The notes below the pieces were generated by a model that was not told the origin of the DNA, made no database searches, and saw only the letters and a list, made by a program, of their open reading frames with translations. Position numbers and translations under genes: made by a program. Below, piece by piece: positions 53,656 through 62,225 of a DNA stretch of 64,000 nt. The stretch spans positions 62,001-126,000 of the forward strand of contig PSKS01000001.1 of the NCBI GenBank assembly GCA_040289115.1, given 5' to 3'. The first letter of the stretch is position 1, and each line of letters begins with the position of its first letter. Source of the DNA: JAUQQI01 sp040289115. Lineage in GTDB: Bacteria; Chloroflexota; Dehalococcoidia; JAUQQI01.

Positions 53656-54189
53656 ATGAGTTTTCTCAGGCGGCGCTGGCGGCTCGTCCTTACCCTGCTG
53701 CTGGTCCTGGTGGCCACCGGGGCCGGGGCCTACGCTGTGGCCCGGCCGACCCTGAGCCGGCTCGCTCGGCCCCTTCCGGAGCTGGCAACCCCCGTTGCCC
53801 GCCCGGTTAAGGTTTATGTTTCGGGGGCGGTGGTCCGACCGGGGGTTTACGAGCTCTCGGGGGCGGACCGGGTCGAGGACGCCATTCGGGCCGCCGGCGG
53901 CCCGACCCCGGAGGCCGACCTGGAGCGAATAAACCTGGCCGTGCGGTTGCGGGATGAGATGCAGGTGCACGTGCCCCGGCGCCTCCCGGCTGGGCAGGTG
54001 CGGGTGAGCATCAATACGGCCTCTGCCGCCGAACTGGAGGCCCTCCCTGGCATTGGCCCGGTTACGGCCGCCCGGATCATCGAGCACCGGACGAAGAACG
54101 GCCCCTTTATTCGGATCGAGGACCTTCGGGACCTACGTCTGGTTTCGGCCGCCACCTTTGAGCGGATAAAGGACCTTATCGAACCTTAA
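53656..54189 (+). CDS. comEA: Competence DNA receptor ComEA
   Basis: A 177-residue protein: N-terminal membrane anchor (about 8-28), an SLBB domain (VKVYVSGAVVRPGVYELSG), and a C-terminal tandem helix-hairpin-helix (SINTASAAELEALPGIGPVTAARIIEHR). By family it binds incoming double-stranded DNA at the outer face of the membrane during natural transformation. comEC follows in the same direction about 540 bp on, but a gene on the opposite strand lies between them. Its end overlaps that gene by 14 bp. Confidence 0.93.
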   Translation: MSFLRRRWRLVLTLLLVLVATGAGAYAVARPTLSRLARPLPELATPVARPVKVYVSGAVVRPGVYELSGADRVEDAIRAAGGPTPEADLERINLAVRLRDEMQVHVPRRLPAGQVRVSINTASAAELEALPGIGPVTAARIIEHRTKNGPFIRIEDLRDLRLVSAATFERIKDLIEP

Positions 54190-54703
54190 GGAGCGAAAGG
54201 ATAAAACCGGCCGTAAGGCTCAGGGCGGCCAGGCCGAGCCACCCGAGAAGCTCAAGGACGGTGCCGGCAAAGACGGGGCTTCCGGCCAGGTACTGACTGT
54301 AAGTTAAAATGCCGGCCAGTGCAGTCATTAGGGGAAATCCGGGCGGCAGGGCGAAGAGGAGGGCCAGGCCGGGTAGGGCTGACCGGACGGCACCCCGGCC
54401 CTTAAAAAAGAGGCCGACGGCAGCCGCAACCACGGCGGCCAGGCCCTCGGCGTAGAGGGCAACCTGGCCGAAGAAGCGGACTACGGCCACCGAGATGTCG
54501 TCGATGCGCTGGGTGCCGCCGGTTTCAGCAAACTGGGTAGACTGGGCTACGGCCCCCACCAGCCAGAAATAGCCGATGAAGAAAAAGAAGGCCCAGACAA
54601 GGCCAACCCCAACCAGCCGCTGCCACCAGGGGCGCCCCGGGGCCACGGCCAGAAAGAGGCCGATGCCGAACCCCAGACCCGACCACGCGCTTAGGCATCC
54701 CAT
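54176..54703 (-). CDS. Hypothetical five-helix membrane protein
   Basis: About 175 residues with five predicted membrane segments (GLGFGIGLFLAVA, LVGVGLVWAFFFFIGYFWLVGAV, a segment after the Thr/Gln loop, LPGLALLFALPPGFPLM, and a C-terminal helix). A polar loop TQFAETGGTQRIDDIS sits between helices 2 and 3. I recognise no family. The start ATG at 54703 lies 12 bases after TATAAT. It is inserted between comEA and comEC on the other strand, which is unusual for these genes. Confidence 0.6.
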   Translation of the reverse strand: MGCLSAWSGLGFGIGLFLAVAPGRPWWQRLVGVGLVWAFFFFIGYFWLVGAVAQSTQFAETGGTQRIDDISVAVVRFFGQVALYAEGLAAVVAAAVGLFFKGRGAVRSALPGLALLFALPPGFPLMTALAGILTYSQYLAGSPVFAGTVLELLGWLGLAALSLTAGFILSLLKVR

Positions 54704-54715
54704 CCTCGCCAAAGG

Positions 54716-54721
54716 ATTATA
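54716..54721 (-). promoter_or_regulatory. -10 element twelve bases from the start codon
   Basis: Perfect TATAAT; with a start site six to seven bases on, the 5' leader would be only about five bases. GAGG abuts the ATG. Confidence 0.6.
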
Positions 54722-54731
54722 GGGCGGGGCG

Positions 54732-56834
54732 GTGGGACCCGGCGTCGGGGCCATTCTCGGGGCCTGGACTTCGGCCTGGGCGGACGGGACCGCCGGGGTC
54801 GTAATCGCCCTGGCCGGCCTGGGTATCATCGTGCTCAACCGGGCCTTCTGGGTCCGGCAGGCAGGCCTGGGGCTTGTGGTCTGGGGGCTCCTCTGGGGCC
54901 GCATCGCCTTCGGCCCGGTTCCGGACCCCGGCTGGCCGGCAACCGCCGCCGACGGCACCCGGACCGTCCTGGAAGGGACGGTTCTTGGGGAGCCGGCCGG
55001 CCGGGCCGCCGGGCAGGAGGTTTGGCTGGAACTGACCGGCCGCCGGTCCGCCCTAGGCTGGGAGCCGGCCGCCGGGCGGGTTGTTGTCCGGACGGCCTAC
55101 GCCGGGCCTCTTTTGCCCGGCGACCGGGTGGTTATTAGCGGAACCCTCCGCCTAGCGGGCCGGAGTCCCGACTTTGACTACCGGGCCTGGCTTGCCGCCC
55201 GTGGTGTAAGCCGGGTTATTTACGACGGGAAGGTCTTGGCGGTCGAGCCGGGCCAGTCTCTGGAAACCGTGGCGGGGCGGGTGCGCCGCTGGCTCGGGGC
55301 AAACCTGCGAAGCCGGCTCCCTCCGGATGAGGCGGCCTTGGCTGAGGGGCTGCTCTTGGGCCTCCGGTCCGGCCTTTCGGCGGAGGCTCGGGAGGCCTTC
55401 AACCGCACCGGCACAACTCACATCCTGGTGGTTTCGGGCTACAACGTGGCGGTGGTGGGGGCGGTTTTCTTAACTGCCGGCCGGCTGGTGGTTGGGGGCT
55501 GGGGGTGGCTTTGGGGGTTGGCCGGAGTAGGCCTCTACTTCGGGCTGGTGGGCCCGAGCCCACCTACCATCCGGGCGGCCATCATGGGGATGCTGGCCCT
55601 GGTGGGGATGGGGTTGGGGCGCCCGGCCTGGCCGGCCAACGGGCTGGGCTTGGCCATTGCGGCGATGCTTCTGGTCGAGCCGGGGCTTCTGGCTGACCTG
55701 AGCTTTCAGCTGAGCGTGCTTGCCACCGCAGGCATCATCTTCCTGGTGCCGGTGATGCAGGGGTGGTACCTGCCCCGGCTGGCAGCCGCAACCCGGCCGG
55801 GCCTCATCCGTCGGGCGGTTTTGGGGGCGGCGGATGTGGCGGCGGTTATTGCCGCTGCCTGGGCCGCCACTGCCCCCGTGATTCTGGCCGGTTTTCGGGT
55901 CATCTCGCCGGTGGCGATCCCCGTCAACTTGCTCATCGCCCCGGCGGTGCCCCCAGCCCTTTTCGGGTCGGCTCTGCTGGCCCTGGCCGGTCCCCTGGGG
56001 CCCCTGGCCGACCTGCTGGCCGGGGCCGTGGGGATTCCCTTAGGGTTTATCCTGAGGGTTGTTTGGGCCTTCGCCAGGCTTCCGGGGGCGGCGGTGGGGG
56101 TCGGACCCTGGGGCAAGGTGGAGGCGGCCCTCTGGCTGGGGGCCCTGGGGGCGCTGGCCTTCGGCCCGAGCCGGCGGGTGCTCGTTCGCACCTGGCCGCT
56201 GGGGCCAGCCTGCATGCTGGCCGGGGCCTTGCTGTCCGCCGCCCTCCTCCCCACCCCGGCCCGCCTGGACCTTTACGACCTGGGCGGCCGTCGGCTGCTG
56301 CTGGCCGAGACTTCCGACGGCCGGGTCCTCATCGGGTCAACCCGGGCTCCTGGTAGCCTGGTCCGGACCCTGATAAATCGACTCCCGGCCTGGGACCGCT
56401 ACCTGGACCTGGTCGTCTGGACGGATCCGGGCCTGCCCCCGGCCGAGGCGATTTCGGCCCTGGGCCGGGAGTTCAAACTGGGCCGGGTGCTGGCCCCGGA
56501 TGACCTGGCCGACCGGCCCGAGGTGGGGCTGGGTAAATCGCTCAGGCTGCGGGCCTATCCCGGGCCCAGGGGTCCGGCTGCCTGGGTGGTGGTAACGGTG
56601 GGGGAAGCCGACGTCGCCCTGGGCTTAGGGGAAGCTATGGCGGAGCTGCCGGAAGAGGTCGTCGGGGCCGAACTTGTGGTCCCTGGGGATGCCGGGAACG
56701 GCTGGGAAGTGGGCCTTAAAGGCTACGTGGTGGGAACCGAGGGAGGCGGAGGCGAGGGCTATTTGGTCCTGCCGGCGGGCGGCCGGCTCACTTTCTGGAC
56801 CGACGGCCAAACGGTCTGGCCCGCCGGAGATTAG
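54732..56834 (+). CDS. comEC: ComEC/Rec2-type DNA uptake channel with degenerate C-terminal domain
   Basis: A 700-residue membrane protein. Residues 1-60 hold two helices; about 70-170 is the DUF4131-type OB-like domain (VLEGTVLGEPAGRAAG, FDYRAWLAARGVSRVIY). The competence channel domain spans about 190-500 (LLLGLRSGLSAEAREAFNRTGTTHILVVSGYNVAVVG, GPSPPTIRAAIMGMLALVG). The last 200 residues line up with the usual metallo-beta-lactamase domain (LDLYDLGGRRLLL), but where HxHxDH should be there is VVWTDPGLPPAEA, so no metal site is visible. It should still form the channel for single-stranded DNA. GTG start, 28 bp from the divergent gene. Confidence 0.88.
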   Translation: MGPGVGAILGAWTSAWADGTAGVVIALAGLGIIVLNRAFWVRQAGLGLVVWGLLWGRIAFGPVPDPGWPATAADGTRTVLEGTVLGEPAGRAAGQEVWLELTGRRSALGWEPAAGRVVVRTAYAGPLLPGDRVVISGTLRLAGRSPDFDYRAWLAARGVSRVIYDGKVLAVEPGQSLETVAGRVRRWLGANLRSRLPPDEAALAEGLLLGLRSGLSAEAREAFNRTGTTHILVVSGYNVAVVGAVFLTAGRLVVGGWGWLWGLAGVGLYFGLVGPSPPTIRAAIMGMLALVGMGLGRPAWPANGLGLAIAAMLLVEPGLLADLSFQLSVLATAGIIFLVPVMQGWYLPRLAAATRPGLIRRAVLGAADVAAVIAAAWAATAPVILAGFRVISPVAIPVNLLIAPAVPPALFGSALLALAGPLGPLADLLAGAVGIPLGFILRVVWAFARLPGAAVGVGPWGKVEAALWLGALGALAFGPSRRVLVRTWPLGPACMLAGALLSAALLPTPARLDLYDLGGRRLLLAETSDGRVLIGSTRAPGSLVRTLINRLPAWDRYLDLVVWTDPGLPPAEAISALGREFKLGRVLAPDDLADRPEVGLGKSLRLRAYPGPRGPAAWVVVTVGEADVALGLGEAMAELPEEVVGAELVVPGDAGNGWEVGLKGYVVGTEGGGGEGYLVLPAGGRLTFWTDGQTVWPAGD

Positions 56835-57628
56835 CCGGCAGTGACGTTTTTTAAAACTTCTCGGGCGGCGAGGAGGCTTTCATAGGTTAGGCGGACCCTG
56901 GCGACCCACTCATTGAGGGTGATGCGAGCCTCGGCCCAGGCCGCCGCCGACCCCACGGCCGCCACCTCCTCCGGATAGTAGTCGGCCGTCTCAAATTCCA
57001 GGCCCTCCACGGCCGCGAACCCAATCCGGAAACCGGCCACCGCCGCCAGCACAGGCCACTCTAAGTCGGTGGCGTTGCTTTCGGCCCGGGACTGGCCCAC
57101 CAGGTGGGCCGCCACCTCCCGGCTCAGGCCCACCGAACCGGCCGTAAAGTCGCAGTCCCCAATGTCCGGGTTGAACCGCCGGAGCAGCGCCGTGCCCACC
57201 CGGTTGGTTATCGCTTCGGTGAGCCGCTGGCACTCCGGATGCGTCCCGAATGCCCGCTCCGTCCGCCCAATAACCAGGTAATCGTGACCGGGAATGAGCC
57301 TGACCGTCCGAACAAGCTCCTCACGGTGGGTCCGCCACCAGTGCAGCAGCCGGTCCAGGTCGCAGTAGTGAAAGTAGTCGGCCGGTCCCTCCAGGGCCAG
57401 CCTGAGGGCCTGGCGCCGGGCAACCCCGATGGCCCGGTTGGCAGTGTCCCGTCGGACCGGTCCCAACCGCCCCAGGAGGCTCACCGTTTCGTCGGCGGTT
57501 TCTGGGCTGGCAGTCCCCCAGACGCCCCGGTAGGGCAGCACCAGGCGCGGCAGCAGGCCTTTTAAAACCCGGCCGATGCGAAACTCGGGGTCATGAACGG
57601 TGTAAACCAGCCCGACCTCTAAAGCCAT
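56831..57628 (-). CDS. Hypothetical protein, possible GT-A glycosyltransferase
   Basis: About 265 residues, soluble. YFHYCDLDRLLHWW near residue 90 has a DxD-like CDLD as in metal-binding GT-A folds; LIPGHDYLVIGRTERAFGTHP and FNPDIGDCDFTAGSVGLSR follow, and ATDLEWPVLAAVAGFRIGFA near 200 resembles the C-terminal acid region of some GT-A enzymes. I cannot place it in a named family. The ATG at 57628 is eight bases after TATTCT, so the mRNA may be leaderless. It overlaps comEC by four bases, end to end. Confidence 0.45.
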   Translation of the reverse strand: MALEVGLVYTVHDPEFRIGRVLKGLLPRLVLPYRGVWGTASPETADETVSLLGRLGPVRRDTANRAIGVARRQALRLALEGPADYFHYCDLDRLLHWWRTHREELVRTVRLIPGHDYLVIGRTERAFGTHPECQRLTEAITNRVGTALLRRFNPDIGDCDFTAGSVGLSREVAAHLVGQSRAESNATDLEWPVLAAVAGFRIGFAAVEGLEFETADYYPEEVAAVGSAAAWAEARITLNEWVARVRLTYESLLAAREVLKNVTAG

Positions 57629-57689
57629 CGGCAAATAGAATAGCAGAGCGGGCCCCGGACCTGATAAGCTTTTGCGGAGGCAGCTTGGC

Positions 57690-58583
57690 ATGACAACCGG
57701 AAAACCACGTCCGCTAATTGGGGCCCACGTTTCGGTGGCCGGTGGCCTGGCCAGAGTGGTCGACCGGGCCCTGGAACTTGGCGCCGAAACCGTTCAGTTC
57801 TTCTTGAGCCCACCCCAGACCTGGCGGTTTAACCCGCCTAAGCCCGAAGACTGCGCCGCCTTTGTCAAACGCCGGGCTGAGGCCAGCCTCGGCCCCGTTT
57901 ACCTGCACGCCATCTACCTGGTGAACCTAGCCGGCCCCGACCAGACCATCCTGGCCCGGTCCATCGAGTCCCTGGTCCAGTATCTGCGGGTTGGGGCAGC
58001 CATCGGGGCCGAGGGGGTTATCGTCCACCTGGGCAGCGCCCGGGGCCGGCCCCTGGCCGAGGCCAAGGCCCAGGTTGCGGCCGCCATCGGCCGGATCTTA
58101 AGCGAGGCTCCCGCCGGGCCGGCCCTCATCCTGGAACATAGCGCCGGTATGGGTGAGTCGGTTGGTCACCGGTTTGAGGACCTGGCCGATATTCTTGAAG
58201 CTTCGGGGGCGCCGGACCGGGTCAAAATCTGCCTGGACACCGCCCACCTTTTCGCCGCCGGCTACCCAGTGGCCGAACCCGAGGGCCTGGGCCGCACCCT
58301 GGATGAGTTCGACCGCCTGATTGGCCTCGGCCGGCTGGTGGTGGTCCACGCCAACGACTCGAAGGTCCCTTTTAACTCTGGGGTTGACCGCCACGAAAAT
58401 ATCGGCGACGGCCACATCGGCCTGGCGGGCTTTCGGGCGATCCTGGGGGAACCACGGCTGCGGGAGTTGCCCTTTATCTTGGAAGTTCCCGGGCTGGACA
58501 ATAAGGGCCCCGACCGGCAGAACGTCGAGCGGCTCAAGCGCCTGCGGGCCGAGGCTGCCGCCCGGCCGGGAACCTCGGCTTAG
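57690..58583 (+). CDS. nfo: Endonuclease IV (deoxyribonuclease IV)
   Basis: A 297-residue AP endonuclease with a TIM barrel and three zinc ions. GAHVSVAGGLARVVDRALELG, HLGSARGRPL, LILEHSAGMGESVGHRFEDLA, ICLDTAHLFAAGYP, VVHANDSKVPFNSGVDRHENIGDGHIG and the final ILEVPG contain the expected His, Asp and Glu ligands. It cuts the DNA backbone at abasic sites in base-excision repair. The ATG is preceded by GGAGG nine bases upstream. It overlaps the convergent rlmB by 50 bp. Confidence 0.95.
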   Translation: MTTGKPRPLIGAHVSVAGGLARVVDRALELGAETVQFFLSPPQTWRFNPPKPEDCAAFVKRRAEASLGPVYLHAIYLVNLAGPDQTILARSIESLVQYLRVGAAIGAEGVIVHLGSARGRPLAEAKAQVAAAIGRILSEAPAGPALILEHSAGMGESVGHRFEDLADILEASGAPDRVKICLDTAHLFAAGYPVAEPEGLGRTLDEFDRLIGLGRLVVVHANDSKVPFNSGVDRHENIGDGHIGLAGFRAILGEPRLRELPFILEVPGLDNKGPDRQNVERLKRLRAEAAARPGTSA

Positions 58584-59322
58584 GCAGGACGCCGCCGCGC
58601 ATCAGGTAGGCGTAATAGAGGACCACTGCCCCGGCCACCCCGACGTTTAAAGAGTTGACGTGGCCCCCCATCGGAATGTGGACCACCCGGTCGCAGCGGT
58701 CCCGAACAACCTGCCCCAGACCCGTCCCCTCCCCGCCCAAAACTATCGCCGTGGGCAGGGTGTAATCGACGGCATAGAAAGGCTCGGGGCCGTCGGCCTC
58801 TAGGCCGATGACCCACACCCCACGGTGCTTCAGCCACTCCAATGCCCGGCCCAGGTTGGTAACTCGGGCAACCGGCACGTATTCTACCGCTCCGGCTGAG
58901 GCCTTTTCGACGGCCGCTGTCACCCGAGCCGCCCGGTGCCGGGGAATTATCACCCCGTGGCAGCCGACGGCGTCGGCCGTCCGGATGATGGACCCCAGGT
59001 TCTGCGGGTCCTGCACCGAGTGGAGGGCCAGCAGCAGGGGCGGCTCGGCCCTTTTGGCCGCCCCGTCCAGCAGGTCGGCCAGGTCGGCGTACTTGAACTC
59101 CCGGACCTCGGCCACTACCCCCTGGTGGTGGCGAGTGAACCGGTCCAGTTCCGCCCGGTCGACGTACTCGACCGGAACACCCCGGGCGGCCGCCAGCTCC
59201 AGGATCTGCCGGATGGGCCGCGCCGGCGAAACCCCCTCGGCCAGGAGAACCCGCCGCACCCGGCTCCCCGCCCGGAGGGCCTCCAGGACGGGATTTCGGC
59301 CCCAAATCCTCTCAACCACCAC
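58534..59322 (-). CDS. rlmB: 23S rRNA 2'-O-methyltransferase RlmB (TrmH family)
   Basis: A 262-residue SpoU-type methyltransferase. An N-terminal substrate-binding domain (WGRNPVLEALRAGSRVRRVLL) is followed by the knot domain with LHSVQDPQNLGSIIRTADAVG (motif 1), IVLGGEGTGLGQVVRDRCD (motif 2) and IPMGGHVNSLNVGVAGAVVLY (motif 3). This matches RlmB, which methylates G2251, though related TrmH members cannot be fully excluded. It starts 11 bp inside the end of cysS, the usual arrangement of cysS and rlmB. Confidence 0.92.
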   Translation of the reverse strand: MVVERIWGRNPVLEALRAGSRVRRVLLAEGVSPARPIRQILELAAARGVPVEYVDRAELDRFTRHHQGVVAEVREFKYADLADLLDGAAKRAEPPLLLALHSVQDPQNLGSIIRTADAVGCHGVIIPRHRAARVTAAVEKASAGAVEYVPVARVTNLGRALEWLKHRGVWVIGLEADGPEPFYAVDYTLPTAIVLGGEGTGLGQVVRDRCDRVVHIPMGGHVNSLNVGVAGAVVLYYAYLMRGGVLPKPRFPAGRQPRPAGA

Positions 59323-60682
59323 GGCCCACCCGCCAGACCGTACCCTGGGGTGTGTCCTCCAGGATAATGCCCAGCTCCCGAAGCCGCTCCCGAATCCGGT
59401 CGGAAAGGTCGAAAAGCCGGCGGCTCCGAAGCTCCGACCGCACCTCGACCAGCAGGTCGATGAAGGGCTTTGCAGCCAGCTCGGCCGCCGGGGCCTCCAG
59501 CCGCAGGCCTAGCACCCCGGCCAGCTCCAGCAGCACCTCCTGGGCCGGCCGGACTTCCTGGCCGGCCTCTCGGGCCCGGTTTATCTCCCGGGCCAGGTCG
59601 AAGATGGCCGCCAGGGCTTCGGGGGTGTTAAGGTCAGCGTCCATCGCCTCGACGAACCGGACCCGGAACCGGTCGGGGTCGAAGTCCAGGGGGCCCCTGC
59701 CCCGGGCCGGCTCCCGGGCGGCGAACCGCAGCCGCTCGGCACCCCGGGTGGCCGCCTGGATGGCCTCCTCCGTGAACAGCAGGGGCCGGCGGTAATGGCT
59801 GCTCAGAATGAAGACCCGCAGGCCGTCGGCTGAGTATCTTTCCAGGGCCTCCCGAACCGTGATTAGATTCCCCAGGGACTTGCTCATCTTCTCGCCGCCA
59901 AGCTGGAGCAGGCCGTTGTGGACCCAGTACCGGACGAAGGGTACGTGGCCCGTCAGGGCCTCGCTCTGGGCCCGCTCATTCTCGTGGTGGGGAAAGATCA
60001 GGTCCTGGCCGCCCCCGTGAATATCCAACTCATCCCCCAGGTACTTGCGGCTCATCACCGAGCACTCGATGTGCCAGCCCGGCCGTCCCGGCCCCCAGGG
60101 GCTCTCCCAGGCCGGCTCCCCAGGTCGGGCCGCCTTCCAGAGGGCGAAATCTAAGGGGTCAGCCTTGTCACCTTCGGCCTCAACCCGGGCGCCGGCCAGC
60201 ATCTCGTCCGGCCGGCGGTGACTGAGCTCCCCGTAGCGGGGGTACTTGCGGACGCTGAAATAAACATTGCCTGCGGGGGTGGCATAGGCAAAGCCTTTTC
60301 CGACCAGTATTTTTATTGCCTCGATGATATCGGGGACCTCTTGGGTTACCCGCGGGTAAACGTGGGCCCGGGCAATATTGAGGTCGTCCATGTCCCGGAA
60401 GAACTCGGCGATGTATCTTTCGGCCAGGTCGAAGGGACTTATCCCCAGCTGCCGGGCCCGGGCGATAATCTTGTCGTCGATATCCGTAAAGTTCTGGACA
60501 TGCCTTACCTGGTAGCCCCGGTATTCCAGGTACCGGCGGAGCACGTCGAAAACCACGTAGCTCATGGCGTGGCCGATGTGGGCCGAATCGTAGGGCGTCG
60601 GCCCGCAGACATACATTTTGACCGGGCTTCCGCCGGGAATAAACTCCTCTTGGCGGCCGGTAAGGGTGTTGGTCAGTCGCAT
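59312..60682 (-). CDS. cysS: Cysteinyl-tRNA synthetase
   Basis: A 456-residue class I synthetase. The zinc Cys and HIGH-type site read YVCGPTPYDSAHIGHAMSYV, followed by NFTDIDDKIIARARQLG; GWHIECSVMSRKYLGDELDIHGGGQDLIFPHHENE holds the zinc ligands, and KMSKS is in GEKMSKSLGN. A helical DALR-like domain completes it. It charges tRNA-Cys. It lies between cysE and rlmB with short overlaps (10 and 11 bp), linking cysteine synthesis and its tRNA charging in one transcript. Confidence 0.97.
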   Translation of the reverse strand: MRLTNTLTGRQEEFIPGGSPVKMYVCGPTPYDSAHIGHAMSYVVFDVLRRYLEYRGYQVRHVQNFTDIDDKIIARARQLGISPFDLAERYIAEFFRDMDDLNIARAHVYPRVTQEVPDIIEAIKILVGKGFAYATPAGNVYFSVRKYPRYGELSHRRPDEMLAGARVEAEGDKADPLDFALWKAARPGEPAWESPWGPGRPGWHIECSVMSRKYLGDELDIHGGGQDLIFPHHENERAQSEALTGHVPFVRYWVHNGLLQLGGEKMSKSLGNLITVREALERYSADGLRVFILSSHYRRPLLFTEEAIQAATRGAERLRFAAREPARGRGPLDFDPDRFRVRFVEAMDADLNTPEALAAIFDLAREINRAREAGQEVRPAQEVLLELAGVLGLRLEAPAAELAAKPFIDLLVEVRSELRSRRLFDLSDRIRERLRELGIILEDTPQGTVWRVGRGG

Positions 60683-61335
60683 ATTCGGGCCTCCTGGTGC
60701 CTGGCCTCCAGCTCGGCCAGCCGCCGCTCCAGCTCGGCCACTCGGGCCTGCAGCTCCCGGACGGCGTCGGCCACCGGGTCCGGTGGGCGATAAACCTCGC
60801 CGGTTTCGGGGTCGTGGATGGCTACCACGCGGCCCGGCACCCCGATGACGGTGGCGTTGGGGGGCACCGACTGCACGACCACGGCCCCGGCCCCAACCCG
60901 GGCGTTATCCCCGACGGTAATAGGCCCCAGCAGGACGGCCCCGGCCCCGACCACCACGTTGTTGCCCAGGGTTGGGTGGCGTTTAACCCGCTCCCGGCTC
61001 ACCCCGCCCAGGGTGACCCCTTGGTAAAGGGTGCAGTTGTCGCCAATTTCGGCCGTCTCCCCGATCACCACCCCCATGCCGTGGTCGATAAAGAGGCCCT
61101 CGCCGATCTTGGCGCCAGGGTGGATTTCGATGCCGGTTAAAAACCGGTTAATGTGGGAAATGACCCGGGGCAGGACGGGGATCCCCAGGTTCCAGAGAAA
61201 GTGGGCCAGCCGATGGATCTGGCGGGCATGGAACCCCGGGTAAGCCAGGACCACCTCCCAGACGTTCCGTGCGGCCGGGTCCCGCTCTAGGGCCGCCTCA
61301 ATATCCCGCTTGATGCTTTTAATAAGGCGTAGCAT
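60673..61335 (-). CDS. cysE: Serine O-acetyltransferase
   Basis: A 220-residue hexapeptide-repeat acetyltransferase. The short N-terminal helical part IKRDIEAALERDPAARNVWEVVL is followed by YPGFHARQIHRLAHFLW, FLTGIEIHPGAKIGEGLFIDHGMGVVIGETA and VTLGGV; His in DHGM and in YPGFHA are the conserved ones. It makes O-acetylserine from serine and acetyl-CoA. The C-terminus carries an extra heptad-rich coiled coil (VRELQARVAELERRLAELEA) beyond the normal end, possibly for oligomer contacts or for regulation. GGAAGGGGGG precedes the ATG. A 32-bp palindrome lies 50 bp upstream. Confidence 0.93.
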   Translation of the reverse strand: MLRLIKSIKRDIEAALERDPAARNVWEVVLAYPGFHARQIHRLAHFLWNLGIPVLPRVISHINRFLTGIEIHPGAKIGEGLFIDHGMGVVIGETAEIGDNCTLYQGVTLGGVSRERVKRHPTLGNNVVVGAGAVLLGPITVGDNARVGAGAVVVQSVPPNATVIGVPGRVVAIHDPETGEVYRPPDPVADAVRELQARVAELERRLAELEARHQEARICD

Positions 61336-61384
61336 GCCGTCCGTCCCCCCTTCCGTGCGGCTTGACCGAACAACCGGCGGGCAC

Positions 61385-61416
61385 GGGGTACCATCCCCGG
61401 CCGGGGATGGTACCCC
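61385..61416. repeat. Perfect 32-bp palindrome upstream of cysE
   Basis: The half-site GGGGTACCATCCCCGG is followed directly by its exact complement. It sits 50-81 bp before the cysE start and 77 bp after the ispF stop. No T-tract follows on either strand. It could be an operator or leader hairpin controlling cysE-cysS-rlmB, or a terminator-like end of ispF. Confidence 0.75.
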
Positions 61417-61492
61417 TAAGGACAGACGCAGGTGAGGGCAGTTGCGAGGCCTAAGAAAAAGCGGAAAGCCGGCCGGCGCCTGTAGACGGGCC

Positions 61493-61972
61493 TCACCTTG
61501 AAACCTCCAGCAGAACCACCGCCAGGGCGGCGATACCCTCGCCGCGGCCCACAAAGCCGAGCCGCTCGTTGGTCGTGGCCTTCAAGTTGACGGCCCCAGT
61601 GTCGATTCCAAGGGTTCGGGCAATCAGACCTTTCATCTCACCGAAAAACGGGGCCAGCTTCGGTGCCTCGGCCACCACCACCGCGTCGACGTTTACCGGC
61701 CGGAAACCGGCTGAACGGAGCAGGTCCTGGACCCGGCCCAGCAGCTCGAGGCTGCTAACGCCCCGCAGACTTTCGTCTTCCGTTGGAAAGTATACGCCAA
61801 TATCCCCCAGACCTGCCGCCCCGAGGCAGGCGTCCATGATGGCGTGCAGGAGGACGTCGCCGTCGCTGTGACCCTCGAGGCCGAGGCCAAAGGGCACCTC
61901 GACCCCCCCAATGACCAGCCGCCGGCCCGGCACCAGCCGGTGGACATCATACCCTAAGCCAATTTTATACAT
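61493..61972 (-). CDS. ispF: 2-C-methyl-D-erythritol 2,4-cyclodiphosphate synthase
   Basis: A 159-residue enzyme. IGLGYDVHRLVPGRRL holds the zinc Asp and His, FGLEGHSDGDVLLHAIMDA the third ligand, and DIGVYFP and VNLKATTNERLGFVGRGEGIAA end the active site. It forms the cyclodiphosphate in the MEP isoprenoid pathway. It lies 253 bp after ispD on the same strand and ends 158 bp before cysE. This pathway feeds the prenyl synthase at the window start. Confidence 0.96.
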   Translation of the reverse strand: MYKIGLGYDVHRLVPGRRLVIGGVEVPFGLGLEGHSDGDVLLHAIMDACLGAAGLGDIGVYFPTEDESLRGVSSLELLGRVQDLLRSAGFRPVNVDAVVVAEAPKLAPFFGEMKGLIARTLGIDTGAVNLKATTNERLGFVGRGEGIAALAVVLLEVSR

Positions 61973-62225
61973 TTTATTCAGAAAACCGTTTGCAATTAGC
62001 TACCGGATCCTGACGCCTTGAATATGAAAGTTTCAAGTTCTGCTATACGCGCCGGTTTAACCAAGGCTTTGGTGAGTGCTATAATTTTGTTTCAAAACAA
62101 GCTTGCGAACCGCATCGCGGACGGTTCTTGATGGGGAGGATCAAACTTCCACTCGGCTCTGTGCCGGTCGATGCGGCGGTTTGCTTCGGCCTGGCAGGCC
62201 GGCCAGGCGCGGCCAGATTTCCGGT
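61973..62225. other. Gap between ispD and ispF
   Basis: An AT-richer patch with no gene. It has a TATAAT at 62089-62094 on the plus strand, a GAACCG/CGGTTC hairpin near 62107-62127, and an inverted repeat CTTGAA...TTCAAG at about 62017-62037. I cannot assign a -35 or a function. Confidence 0.4.
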
